A stretch of 64,000 bases of DNA from Verrucomicrobiales bacterium (lineage in GTDB: Bacteria; Verrucomicrobiota; Verrucomicrobiia; Verrucomicrobiales; DEV007). Below are positions 10,099 to 18,977 of this stretch, one piece after another. Each line of letters begins with the position of its first letter. Positions within the stretch are counted from its first letter, which is position 1. The stretch spans positions 1 through 64,000 of the forward strand of contig DUBC01000046.1 in the NCBI GenBank assembly GCA_012960505.1. The letters run 5' to 3'. The notes beneath the pieces are model-generated. The model did not search any database and was not told where the DNA came from. It saw nothing but the letters and a program-made list of their open reading frames with translations. Position numbers and translations under genes: made by a program.

Positions 10099-11553
10099 AT
10101 GCCCTTAACAAATAGACGTCATTTCATTAAAACATCTGCATTGGCAACTGTGGGTGGTTTCCCTTTTATTTCTAATACCAAGGCTGCCCCTAAGGCCATT
10201 GGAGCTAATGACAGGATGAGAATTGCTGTTGCTGGATTAAATGGTCGTGGGAAGAGCCATATCGGAGGTTTTCTTGGTCAGAAAAATGTTGAAATTGCTT
10301 ATGTCATTGATCCAGATCAACAGGTTTTAAGTCGTACGGTTGAGAGCCTTAAGGGGCGAGGTCAGAAGAATGTTAAAGGGGTAACTGATGTGAGACAGGC
10401 ATTGGAGGATAAAAATGTTGATGCTTTGACGGTTGCGACTCCGAATCATTGGCACTCTTTAATGACTATATGGGGGGCTCAAGCAGGTAAGCATGTATAT
10501 GTTGAAAAGCCAATGAGCCATGATGTTTTAGAGGGTAGAATTGCGGTTGCTGCACAGGAAAAATATGGAGTAGTTATTCAGCACGGTACTCAGCAACGCA
10601 GTGATGCTAGTCGTGCTGGTCTGCATGAACAGATCAAGGCAGGTAAGTGGGGCCGCCTCAAGGTTTCTTACGGTTATTGCTGTAAACCTCGAGGCAGTAT
10701 TGGTCACAAAAATTTTAGTGATCCTCCTGCTCATCTTGATTGGAATCTGTGGAAAGGGCCTGCAGTGATTGATAAGTTTCATGGGAATTACGTTCATTAT
10801 AATTGGCATTGGTTCTGGGCAACTGGTAACGGGGACCTTAACAATCAAGGGACACATGAATTGGATGTGGCTCGTTGGGCGATTGACGATGATCAGACTC
10901 ATCCTGTAAGGACAATGGCCATTGGTGGTCGTTTTCAGTGGAAAGATCAAGGAGAGACTCCTAACACAATGTTTGGGATGGCTGAATATGCTAATGGCCA
11001 GCAGGTTTTCTTTAATGTTCGCAATGTAAACTATAAGGGTTATCAGCGTCAGGTTGAGAACCAGTATTATTTTGAAGATGGAGGGCGAATCATTGGTAGG
11101 AGTTACTATCCGAAAGGAAGTGATAAAGGTGAAAAGATCGATTTTGGTAAAGGCAAAGTCACGCCAGGCGGTAATTGGGGTAGTTTCATTGCTGCGTGTC
11201 GCGCTGGGAAGCCTGAGATGGCAAACGGAAATGTTAAAGATGCACACTATGGCTGTGTATTAGGTCATCTAATGAATAATTCATACAGGCTAGGTGAAGA
11301 AGTTCCGTTTAATCAGGAAGCAGGACGTTTTGGGGATAATAAAGATGCAGCTGAACATTTTGGTAAGCTGCATGAAATTATGGGCAAGGGTGTAGGAGTT
11401 CCTGAAAAAGATAACTATTATACTGTTGGACCTTGGTTGAATTTTGATCCGAATAAGGAAAGACACACTGGTGAATACGCAGTGGATGCCAATAAACTTC
11501 TCAAGAACCCAAATAATTCCGGATTTAAAGTGCCGGGATTAAAGAATGTTTAG
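10099..11553 (+). CDS. Secreted Gfo/Idh/MocA-family oxidoreductase
   Basis: NAD(P)-dependent sugar or cyclitol oxidoreductase family. The N-terminus carries a twin-arginine-like leader (NRRHFIKTSALATVGGFPFI at about 5-24), as in the glycosidase-type or exported members of this family in Planctomycetes and Verrucomicrobiota. The Rossmann segment starts at about 40 (RIAVAGLNGRGKSHI). The conserved TPNHWH at about 117-122 and VEKPMS at about 135-140 (the EKP lysine) mark the cofactor/active site region. The C-terminal alpha/beta domain includes NQGTHELDVARWA. At 484 residues it is longer than cytosolic members (about 340-380). Substrate unknown. Monocistronic on the plus strand, convergent with the PQQ-like gene. 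Confidence 0.88.
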   Translation: MPLTNRRHFIKTSALATVGGFPFISNTKAAPKAIGANDRMRIAVAGLNGRGKSHIGGFLGQKNVEIAYVIDPDQQVLSRTVESLKGRGQKNVKGVTDVRQALEDKNVDALTVATPNHWHSLMTIWGAQAGKHVYVEKPMSHDVLEGRIAVAAQEKYGVVIQHGTQQRSDASRAGLHEQIKAGKWGRLKVSYGYCCKPRGSIGHKNFSDPPAHLDWNLWKGPAVIDKFHGNYVHYNWHWFWATGNGDLNNQGTHELDVARWAIDDDQTHPVRTMAIGGRFQWKDQGETPNTMFGMAEYANGQQVFFNVRNVNYKGYQRQVENQYYFEDGGRIIGRSYYPKGSDKGEKIDFGKGKVTPGGNWGSFIAACRAGKPEMANGNVKDAHYGCVLGHLMNNSYRLGEEVPFNQEAGRFGDNKDAAEHFGKLHEIMGKGVGVPEKDNYYTVGPWLNFDPNKERHTGEYAVDANKLLKNPNNSGFKVPGLKNV

Positions 11554-11587
11554 ATATTCTATTTAATATATTACCAGTGATCTGAAG

Positions 11588-12820
11588 TTAGATTTTGACG
11601 TTGTAGCAATAGATAATTTCTTGATCTCTTAGGTAGAGCTTCCCACCGATAACTACTGGGTGAGTCCAGATTTTTCCGGATGGTTTTCTTAACTGGGTCT
11701 GAGGGCTTAATTTGAAGCGGCTTGATTCCGTCCAACCCTTAGGGCTTGCTTTGACTAGGGCAATTGTGCCGTCACTTTCGCCAAGACAATAAAGCATGCC
11801 ATCCGCGTAATGGATCGCACCTTTGCCGAGATCTTTAGACTTCCACATTTCTTCACCAGTTGCAAAGTTCTGACACTTCCAACCACCTCTGTCTGAATGA
11901 CCGTATAAGTGATCCCCGATGAGAATGACTCCACCATGGTGATTTATTATAGTGTCATTGCTGTATTCTTCTTCAACTTTTCCTCCTTTTTTCAATCTTA
12001 TCATTTTACAGCCAACGCCATAACCTGAGCTGATATAAATTTTACTATCTTTGTATATGGGAGTTGGAATAACTGCGGTCCTACCGTTCCAGTCAATTTT
12101 CCATAGTAGCTTTCCATTGTTAGAATCTATCCCGGCAAGTGTTTTCATAAATAATTGCACATACTGAGATTTTCCTTCATGAGTGATTGGTATGATTGAA
12201 GAGTACTGTGCGTTATCATTGAGATTTTCACTTTGCCATAATTTCTCTCCGGTTAATTTGTCGAGTGCCACCATGGATCCTTTCTTTCCGCCTGGCGTAC
12301 ACACGACCTTTTTCTCATCAATTAAAACTGATTCGCTATATCCCCAGAACGGAACCTTTCCGCCAAATTGATCGACAAGATCAACGTTCCAAATGTTTGA
12401 GCCGTCCTTGGTTTTCATGCAAGCGACCTCTCCATTTGGCCCTAATACATATACCCTGTCTTGGTCAACTGTTGGGGTGCCCCTTGGGCCGTTCCCCCAA
12501 TTATTTTTGAAACCGTTGCCGATTTTTTTACTCCATATTTCCTTACCGCTTTCAGTGCTAAGGGCTATTAAATATATTTCACCTTCCCTTTCTCCCATTG
12601 TGAATAGCTTATTATCTGAAATTGCTGGACCAGAATAACCGACTCCGGCATTTTTATACAACCATACCTGTTTGGGCCCTTCCTTTGGCCATTTTTTTAG
12701 TAGGCCGGTATCTGGTGAATGGTCATTAAGACTGGGGCCTCTCCAACGAGGCCAATCTTTTTGAGCTTGCGCAAATGAAAGTAGGGTCAGGCTTAATACA
12801 GGGATAATTAAATTTTTCAT
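11588..12820 (-). CDS. Secreted PQQ-like beta-propeller protein
   Basis: Exported beta-propeller of the PQQ-repeat/BamB-like type, common and functionally undefined in PVC bacteria; whether it binds PQQ is not shown. The ATG at 12820 gives a signal peptide (MKNLIIPVLSLTLLSFAQAQ); an in-frame ATG 57 bp upstream would add a non-hydrophobic leader and is rejected. The mature protein opens with WPRWRGPSLNDHSPDTG, the usual beginning of this family, and then shows blades with the pattern G-x-(I/V)-x-ALxxxxGxxxW (LIALSTESGKEIWSKKIG; MVALDKLTGEKLWQSENL; FATGEEMWKSKDLG). Length is 410 residues. It is convergent with the upstream Gfo/Idh/MocA gene and divergent from the sulfatase at 12954. Confidence 0.87.
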   Translation of the reverse strand: MKNLIIPVLSLTLLSFAQAQKDWPRWRGPSLNDHSPDTGLLKKWPKEGPKQVWLYKNAGVGYSGPAISDNKLFTMGEREGEIYLIALSTESGKEIWSKKIGNGFKNNWGNGPRGTPTVDQDRVYVLGPNGEVACMKTKDGSNIWNVDLVDQFGGKVPFWGYSESVLIDEKKVVCTPGGKKGSMVALDKLTGEKLWQSENLNDNAQYSSIIPITHEGKSQYVQLFMKTLAGIDSNNGKLLWKIDWNGRTAVIPTPIYKDSKIYISSGYGVGCKMIRLKKGGKVEEEYSNDTIINHHGGVILIGDHLYGHSDRGGWKCQNFATGEEMWKSKDLGKGAIHYADGMLYCLGESDGTIALVKASPKGWTESSRFKLSPQTQLRKPSGKIWTHPVVIGGKLYLRDQEIIYCYNVKI

Positions 12821-12953
12821 GATTATTTTATATCGAATACTCTGAATCGGTCTTGATGAAAAATGTAAACCGAACACTATTCATTATCAATCCTAACCGT
12901 TTGGCTCATTAAATGGTGATGAAAATTATTACGTTTGAGTTCAATTTTAGCTT

Positions 12954-14828
12954 ATGTTTAGGCCCATGAGATTGTGTATCATATTATTTTCAATAATAAA
13001 AATGGCGGTGTGGGCACATGCTGCTCAGCAACCGAACTTTGTTTGGATTATTTCTGAGGATAATTCAATCCACTATCTGGATCATTTTTTTCCAGGTGGT
13101 GCTGATACGCCAAATATCAAAAAAATGGCTAAACATGGAATAACTTATGACAATGCTTTTTCCAATGCGCCGGTTTGTTCTGTTGCTCGTTCAACACTAA
13201 TTAGCGGATGTTATGCTCCAAGGATAGGGACACAGTATCACAGGAAAACTTCCATGGCGCCAATGCCTGAAGGGGTTCGAATGTTTCCATCCTATCTTCG
13301 TGATAAGGGCTACTATACGACGAATCGAGCTAAGACTGATTATAACGCAGTCCCGGGAAAGGGAGTTTGGCATGAATCTTCTGGAAAGGCGCACTGGAGA
13401 AAAAGAAATGAAGGTCAGCCTTTTTTCCATAAGGCTAGTTATGCCATTTCTCATGAGAGTTCATTGCATTTTACTGCCCGGGCAATGGAAAATCAGCCAA
13501 CAAAACATGACCCTGATTCTGTACGACTTGCTCCCTATCATCCTGATACTCCAACTTTTAGATACACTCATGCAAGGTATTTGGATAACCTAGTCAAAAT
13601 TGATGGCGTCGTTGGTAAAGTGATCGATGAGCTTAAAGAGGATAATTTGCTTGAAGACACTTTTGTTTTTTACTTTGGGGATCATGGAGGTGTTTTACCT
13701 AGAAGCAAAGGATATGCTTACGAGAGTGGGCTTCACGTTCCATTAGTGGTACGTGTGCCAAAAAATTTCAAACATCTAGTGAAATCCGAATCTGGGCATC
13801 GTGAGAAAGGCTTCGTCGAATTTGTAGACTTTGGGCCGACAATATTAAATCTTGCCGGAGCTGTGATCCCGGGAGGTATAGATGGAAGACCATTTCTTGG
13901 GCAGGGTGCAGGGACACGGAATCATACTTTTAATTACGCTGATCGATTTGATGAAAAGTATGATTTTGTTCGATGGATTAGAAAAGGAAAATACAGTTAC
14001 CAGAGGAACTTTCAGCCTTTCAATTTTGATGCTTTGCAGAATGATTATCGATACAGACAGCTTGCCTTTGAGGAATGGCGTCAGCTTTATAAAAAAGGAA
14101 AACTTAATGCCATTCAGAGACAATTCTTCGAAACGAGGCCAGTAGAAGCTCTCTATGACGTTGAGACTGATCCTCACGAAACCCGTAACCTTGCCAGTGA
14201 TCCTAGTTTTGCCAAGGCCCTTGATGAAATGCGTAATCTCATGAGTTCAGAGCTACGTGAAATTAATGATCTTAGTTTCTTTCCTGAGCCGATAATGTTG
14301 AAAGAGGCTATGAAGAATCCCGTAAACTACGGTAAGGATAAATCAGATCACATCGACAAGCTTTTAGGTATTGCTGATTTACAGCTAAGACCATACGAGG
14401 AAGTTCAGGCTCAGATAAAGGAGGCTTTAATTTCCGAGGATCCTTGGTCCCGTTATTGGGGATGCATTGTTGCTAGCTCACATCGAAAGATTACTAGTGA
14501 ACAAGTTGGCTTGATAGCAAAGATAGCAGATAATGATATGGAACCATTAGTGCGTTGTCGAGCTGCGGAATTCTTGGGTCTCACGGGTGAAAAGGATCCT
14601 AGGCCTGCCATTAAAAAAGCTTTAAAGATGTCTACCATGGCCGTTGAAACCAATCTCATTCTTAATACGGCGGTGTTACTGAATGATGGACCGTCAGGCT
14701 TCAAATTTAATGAATTATCTATGGAAGATGTTAATCATGATGGCCGTTACGTTGAAGCGCGTGTTGCTTATTTATCCAATAAAAAAACATCTGCCCCTTT
14801 AAAGAAAAAGAAACGAAAGAAAGGCTAG
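12954..14828 (+). CDS. Secreted sulfatase with HEAT-like C-terminal tail
   Basis: Type I sulfatase of 624 residues. A signal peptide covers about 1-23 whether translation starts at Met1 or Met5. Metal motif IISEDNS is at about 32-38. The formylglycine site reads CSVAR (75-79) instead of C-x-P-x-R: Cys and Arg are kept but Pro is Val, so modification is plausible but not certain. FYFGDHGGVLPRSKGYAYESGLHVPLVVR provides the remaining metal/sulfate ligands and is well conserved. After the sulfatase fold, residues about 465-610 look like HEAT-type helical repeats (IADNDMEPLVRCRAAEFLGL), and the protein ends in a lysine-rich tail (KKKKRKKG). Similar sulfatase-HEAT proteins occur in Verrucomicrobiota; substrate unknown. 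A strong terminator follows. Confidence 0.86.
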   Translation: MFRPMRLCIILFSIIKMAVWAHAAQQPNFVWIISEDNSIHYLDHFFPGGADTPNIKKMAKHGITYDNAFSNAPVCSVARSTLISGCYAPRIGTQYHRKTSMAPMPEGVRMFPSYLRDKGYYTTNRAKTDYNAVPGKGVWHESSGKAHWRKRNEGQPFFHKASYAISHESSLHFTARAMENQPTKHDPDSVRLAPYHPDTPTFRYTHARYLDNLVKIDGVVGKVIDELKEDNLLEDTFVFYFGDHGGVLPRSKGYAYESGLHVPLVVRVPKNFKHLVKSESGHREKGFVEFVDFGPTILNLAGAVIPGGIDGRPFLGQGAGTRNHTFNYADRFDEKYDFVRWIRKGKYSYQRNFQPFNFDALQNDYRYRQLAFEEWRQLYKKGKLNAIQRQFFETRPVEALYDVETDPHETRNLASDPSFAKALDEMRNLMSSELREINDLSFFPEPIMLKEAMKNPVNYGKDKSDHIDKLLGIADLQLRPYEEVQAQIKEALISEDPWSRYWGCIVASSHRKITSEQVGLIAKIADNDMEPLVRCRAAEFLGLTGEKDPRPAIKKALKMSTMAVETNLILNTAVLLNDGPSGFKFNELSMEDVNHDGRYVEARVAYLSNKKTSAPLKKKKRKKG

Positions 14829-14886
14829 TTTTTCATTTTTCAGGCATGCATTCACTTTTGATAGGTGATTAAATTGATATGATAAA

Positions 14887-14924
14887 AATAAAAAACCGCC
14901 ACCTAATTAAAGGCGGCGGTTTTT
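14887..14924. terminator. Bidirectional rho-independent terminator
   Basis: An 8-bp GC-rich stem (AAACCGCC / GGCGGTTT) continues after one mismatch into 3 more pairs around an AATTAA loop. It has an A-run on the left and a T-run on the right, so it works on both strands. It sits between the convergent sulfatase and glutamine synthetase genes. Confidence 0.85.
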
Positions 14925-14945
14925 ATGTGATACTATGCTAGGTCT

Positions 14946-15956
14946 CTAACCTACTTCTGCAATTGTTTGCAGGACTCTTGAGGCAATCGCATAAGGATCA
15001 CCTTGTGAGTTTGGTCTGCGATCTTCGAGATAGCCTTTGTGACCATCCTTAACAAATGCGTGAGGCACGCGGATTGATGCACCACGGTCAGCGATTCCCC
15101 AACTGAATTTGTCTATTGACTGTGTTTCGTGGAGTCCAGTTAATCTCATGTGATTGTCTGGTCCATAGGCAGCAATGTGGGCTTCCTTGTTCTTTTCGAA
15201 CGCCTCCATGAGGGAATTAAAGTAATCTTCACCTCCTTCGTCACGTAACTTATCAGTAGAGAAGTTACAATGCATTCCAGAACCATTCCAGTCTCCTTCG
15301 TACGGCTTGCAGTGTAAATTAACGTCCACGCCATATTTTTCCGCACAGCGCAGAAGAAGATAACGAGCTACCCACATCTGGTCAGCACAATTTTTGGAAC
15401 CTTTACCGAAGATTTGGAATTCCCATTGTCCCTTAGCCACTTCTGCATTGATGCCTTCGTGGTTAATTCCTGCAGTGAGGCAAAGATCAAGGTGTTCATC
15501 AACAATTGTTCTTGCGATGTCGCCAACATTTTTATAGCCGACGCCAGTATAATATTCACCTTGGGGGTCAGGATATCCTGTCTCAGGCCAACCAAGGGGG
15601 CGGCCATCCTGTTCAAGGAAATATTCCTGTTCGAATCCGAACCATGCGCCAGGATCATCAAGAATATTTGCCCGTGCATTCGATGGGTGAGAATTTCCAT
15701 CTGGAAGCATTACTTCACACATGACAAGTGCTGCGTTTCCTGAACGTCCCGCATCAGGATAAACCGCAACAGGCTTGAGAATACAGTCAGAGTCACCACC
15801 CTCAGCCTGAAGAGTTGAGGATCCATCAAAACCCCATTCAGGTAACTGATCTAGGGTTGGAAATTCTTCATAATCACCAATTCTTGTTTTACCTCTTACG
15901 TTAGGAACCGGGGTGTAGCCGTCTAACCATAGATATTCGAGTTTGTATTTTGCCAT
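14946..15956 (-). CDS. glnII: Type II (eukaryotic-type) glutamine synthetase
   Basis: Cytosolic enzyme making glutamine from glutamate, ammonia and ATP. The 336-residue length and motifs fit GSII rather than GSI (about 470) or GSIII (about 700). Visible signatures: DGSSTLQAEGGDSD near 45-58, the metal-ligand segment WFGFEQEYF, AGINHEGINAEVAKGQWEFQ (the GSII form of the glutamate-binding region), NGSGMHCNFST (ATP/metal), IADRGASIRVP and YLEDRRPNSQGDPY at the C-terminus. No adenylylation loop is expected in this type. No PII or ammonium transporter gene is nearby, so its regulation is not apparent. The 255-bp upstream gap (15957-16211), shared with the divergent kinase/PP2C gene, shows no motif I recognise. 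Confidence 0.93.
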   Translation of the reverse strand: MAKYKLEYLWLDGYTPVPNVRGKTRIGDYEEFPTLDQLPEWGFDGSSTLQAEGGDSDCILKPVAVYPDAGRSGNAALVMCEVMLPDGNSHPSNARANILDDPGAWFGFEQEYFLEQDGRPLGWPETGYPDPQGEYYTGVGYKNVGDIARTIVDEHLDLCLTAGINHEGINAEVAKGQWEFQIFGKGSKNCADQMWVARYLLLRCAEKYGVDVNLHCKPYEGDWNGSGMHCNFSTDKLRDEGGEDYFNSLMEAFEKNKEAHIAAYGPDNHMRLTGLHETQSIDKFSWGIADRGASIRVPHAFVKDGHKGYLEDRRPNSQGDPYAIASRVLQTIAEVG

Positions 15957-16211
15957 TTTTTTATGTAGGTTATTTTTTCAGGGTATTTTTTAGTGCTAAT
16001 TGCAACTTGATTGGCTGTCCATACGAATTTTCGTATTGGCAGAGAATTCATTAGAAAAGCAGACGGCATGCCAAATGTCCATTTTCTTTAATTAAAGATA
16101 TCATAGGAATTAAGGTTTCTTAAATATAATATTTTCCTTGGAATTTTATTATAAACACCGAATTGCTAATAGATAGGTATTAGGCAATCTAAGGTCTTAA
16201 TATTCATATTT

Positions 16212-17426
16212 ATGAGGGAAGAAAAAAACACTCAGCGATCACTGGTAAACATTGGTTTTGATGGGCGAGTGCACAAGATTTTCAGGGGTCCAAAAGCTGA
16301 GGAGCGTTTTTCAACTGAAGTTAAAGTTTTGAAATTTCTTGAAAGAAGGGGTTGTGAATTTGTTCCTAGATTACTCGAATCAGATCCTGATTCATTAAAA
16401 ATTATTACAAGTAATGTGGGCAAGAAAGTGGAGATAATGGGGGAAGAAAAAACCCAAGAAATTTTCCAGCAACTTGAGGCATATGGGGTGCGACATGAAG
16501 ACCCTTATTTGAGAAATATAACTTACCGGCCATCCGATGGTAAATTTTGCATTATTGATTTTGAGTTCGCGACTATTCTAAGCGAAGAGAAATCTAAAAG
16601 TGAAGGAGGTAAAGAGGTGAAATTTGATGTGATCGTTGAATGGAATTGCAAGACAGATGTGGGTAGGTTAAGAAAGAAGAATGAAGATGAGTTTCTTGCC
16701 TTGTCACTTGATTGTGAAGGGGTTCATTTTTTAGGATCCAAAGGATCAGCGCCACTTGAAGGGTCTGACTTTATTTTTGCTGTTAGTGACGGAATGGGGG
16801 GAGCCCGTTCAGGAGAGTTTGCTAGTCGTATTGCTGTAGAGAAGATTACAGGTTCTTTGCCAGCACATTTCCGTTCAGGGGTTGCTGGTTATAATATGGA
16901 TTTGAATGTTCTTAATGAACTTTATCAATCTATTAATTCGGAAATGATTAAATTTGCTGATGCTTATCCGGAATGTAAAGGGATGGGTACGACTTTGAGT
17001 ATGTGCTGGCTGCTTCCAGATCGATTATTACTCAGTCATATCGGAGATTCTAGGATTTATCGGTATCGGGAGGAAGAGGCTGGCGAATCATCCCTAATTC
17101 AATTAACGGAGGATGATACGAGAGTCGCAGCTATGTTGAGGGCGGGAAAGATTTCCGAATATGAAGCTCGGAATCACCCTATGAAGAACATGCTCAATAA
17201 AGCATTGGGGGCAGGTAACCAATTTGTAGATCCACAAGTTAAGGAGATGAAGTTTGATTCAGGAGATCGTTTTTTGATTTGTTCGGATGGTGTTACTGAT
17301 GGAATATTAGATAGCGAATTGGAGGAGTTAATGAGAAATGGATCTGATTCTGGATCCATTGTTGAATGTGCGGTCCGGGTCTCAGGAAGAGATAATGCAA
17401 CAGCGATTATTATAGATATTCTTTAA
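16212..17426 (+). CDS. Mini-kinase-like domain fused to PP2C serine/threonine phosphatase
   Basis: Two domains in 404 residues. Residues about 10-125 look like a very short protein-kinase fold (Bud32/RIO-like): candidate Lys22, Glu36 in STEVKVLKFLE, catalytic-loop HEDPYLRN (His95, Asp97, Asn102) and IIDFEFA (Asp116 as the DFG-type metal ligand). Residues about 140-404 are a complete PP2C: CKTDVGRLRKKNEDE, VSDGMGGARSGEFAS (Asp193), GMGTTLSMCW, HIGDSRIYRY, ICSDGVTDGI and GRDNATAIII, so all metal-binding aspartates appear present and the phosphatase should be active. No transmembrane segment, so cytosolic. It is a single gene between the glutamine synthetase and the DUF1501 operon. Whether the N-terminal domain has kinase activity or only binds nucleotide is unknown. 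Confidence 0.82.
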   Translation: MREEKNTQRSLVNIGFDGRVHKIFRGPKAEERFSTEVKVLKFLERRGCEFVPRLLESDPDSLKIITSNVGKKVEIMGEEKTQEIFQQLEAYGVRHEDPYLRNITYRPSDGKFCIIDFEFATILSEEKSKSEGGKEVKFDVIVEWNCKTDVGRLRKKNEDEFLALSLDCEGVHFLGSKGSAPLEGSDFIFAVSDGMGGARSGEFASRIAVEKITGSLPAHFRSGVAGYNMDLNVLNELYQSINSEMIKFADAYPECKGMGTTLSMCWLLPDRLLLSHIGDSRIYRYREEEAGESSLIQLTEDDTRVAAMLRAGKISEYEARNHPMKNMLNKALGAGNQFVDPQVKEMKFDSGDRFLICSDGVTDGILDSELEELMRNGSDSGSIVECAVRVSGRDNATAIIIDIL

Positions 17427-17534
17427 GTTAATTGCCGATGTACTTTAAAAAGAATCGATGAAACCCAAGCGATTATTATTTCTAGTAGTCTATTCACTAG
17501 GGTCATTAGTGATATTTAACGAAATATATACTAA

Positions 17535-18977
17535 TTAAGTAACGATTTCTTTAATGACTTTGCCGTGCACGTCAGTGAGACGATAATCTCTTCCTTGGAA
17601 TCTGTAAGTGAGTTTTTCGTGATCAAATCCTAGCAGATGTAAGAGAGTTGCCTGAAAATCATGAACATGAACTTTGTCTTTTGCTACGGAGAAGCCGAGT
17701 TCATCTGTTTCTCCATGTGAATATCCTCCCTTTGCTCCTCCTCCAGCAATGACCATGCTGTAAGCATCAGGGAAATGATCGCGGCCCAGAACTTTTCCTC
17801 CTGCTGTTCGCCCTTCCCTGAAAGGGGTTCTGCCAAATTCACCTCCAATGATAATTAATGTTTCATCAAACAGTCCTCGTTCCTTTAGATCCTTAATCAA
17901 TGCGGCGATTGGTTTGTCTGTCTTGGCGCATTTATTAGTTAGGCCTCCGCGAATGTCTTCTCCAGGATTGGTGCCATGAAAGTCCCATCCCCAGTCAAAT
18001 AATTGCACAAATCGAACATTTTGCTCGGTGAGTCGTCTTGCAAGAAGGCAATTATTTGCAAAGCTAGATCCTCCTGGCTGAGCTCCATATGATTCGAGGG
18101 TTTTTTTCGATTCTTTAGAAATGTCCATTACTTCAGGTACTGCCATTTGCATTCTGAAAGCTAGTTCGTATTGTGCAATTCGAGTCAGCGTTTCGGGATG
18201 TCCAAAGTCTTTTGCAGCTTGTTCGTTGAGTTGCTTAAGTGCATCTAGGGAACTTCGACGAATGTCACGATTCATCCCCTTAGGATCTGAAAGATAAAGA
18301 ACAGGATCTCCCTTAGAGCGACATTGAACGCCCTGATAAACTGATGGGATGAATCCTGTTCCGAAAGAGTTTTTACCGCCGTTTGGTTGAACGCCGTTAG
18401 AGATAAGCACAACGTATCCGGGTAGATTTTGATTCTCAGTTCCTAGACCATAAGTTACCCAGGATCCGAAAGAAGGTCGCCCTGGTCTAGGGGATCCTGT
18501 ATGCACGAAAAGCTCTGCCGGTGCATGATTGAATTGGTCTGTATTCATTGATTTGATGACACAAAGGTCATCTGCTAAACTATGGAAGTTAGGTATTGCG
18601 TCGGACATCCATGTTCCACCCTTGCCGAATTGCTTGAATGTTCTTGGTGTGCCCATTAGCTTTGGCCTGCCGCTTGTAAATGCAAATCTCTTACCTTTGT
18701 AAAATTCATCAGGGCAATCTTCGCCATTTCGTTTTACCAGTTCGGGCTTATAGTCCCAGAGGTCGAGATGAGGTGGAGAGCCTGTTAAATGGATGTATAT
18801 GACGCGCTTTGCTTTGGCCTCAAAATGAGAGCGCTTTGGCAGCAATGGATTAGTAGTTGTTGCATTGGCATTTGATCCGAGCATTTGATTAAGGGCAATG
18901 CTCCCAATGCTTATGCTGCTGCCTCTTAAGAAGTGTCTGCGAGTTTGGTGCTGGATTTGCTGATTGTAAATATTCAT
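17535..18977 (-). CDS. DUF1501 protein, Tat-type leader
   Basis: Second DUF1501 protein in the window (480 residues). Twin-arginine-like leader TRRHFLRGSSISIGSIALNQ at about 12-31. Core family motifs: YIHLTGSPPHLDLWDYKPEL, a FVHTGSPRPGRPSFGSW segment, NNCLLARRLTEQ, FDWGWDFHGT, GGEFGRTPFREGR followed by GRDHFPDAYSM, and the C-terminal HVHDFQATLLHLLGFDHEKLTYRFQGRDYRL-type ending. The fold is alkaline-phosphatase-like and the presumed metal ligands are intact; substrate unknown. Its ATG overlaps the end of the PSD1 gene by 4 bp, so it is the translationally coupled last gene of the minus-strand run that begins near 32.3 kb. Confidence 0.9.
   Translation of the reverse strand: MNIYNQQIQHQTRRHFLRGSSISIGSIALNQMLGSNANATTTNPLLPKRSHFEAKAKRVIYIHLTGSPPHLDLWDYKPELVKRNGEDCPDEFYKGKRFAFTSGRPKLMGTPRTFKQFGKGGTWMSDAIPNFHSLADDLCVIKSMNTDQFNHAPAELFVHTGSPRPGRPSFGSWVTYGLGTENQNLPGYVVLISNGVQPNGGKNSFGTGFIPSVYQGVQCRSKGDPVLYLSDPKGMNRDIRRSSLDALKQLNEQAAKDFGHPETLTRIAQYELAFRMQMAVPEVMDISKESKKTLESYGAQPGGSSFANNCLLARRLTEQNVRFVQLFDWGWDFHGTNPGEDIRGGLTNKCAKTDKPIAALIKDLKERGLFDETLIIIGGEFGRTPFREGRTAGGKVLGRDHFPDAYSMVIAGGGAKGGYSHGETDELGFSVAKDKVHVHDFQATLLHLLGFDHEKLTYRFQGRDYRLTDVHGKVIKEIVT

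Noticed and set aside
10528-11247. 239-codon minus-strand frame opposite the Gfo/Idh/MocA gene
   Set aside because: Low-complexity I/T/S-rich translation on the antisense strand of a clear family member.
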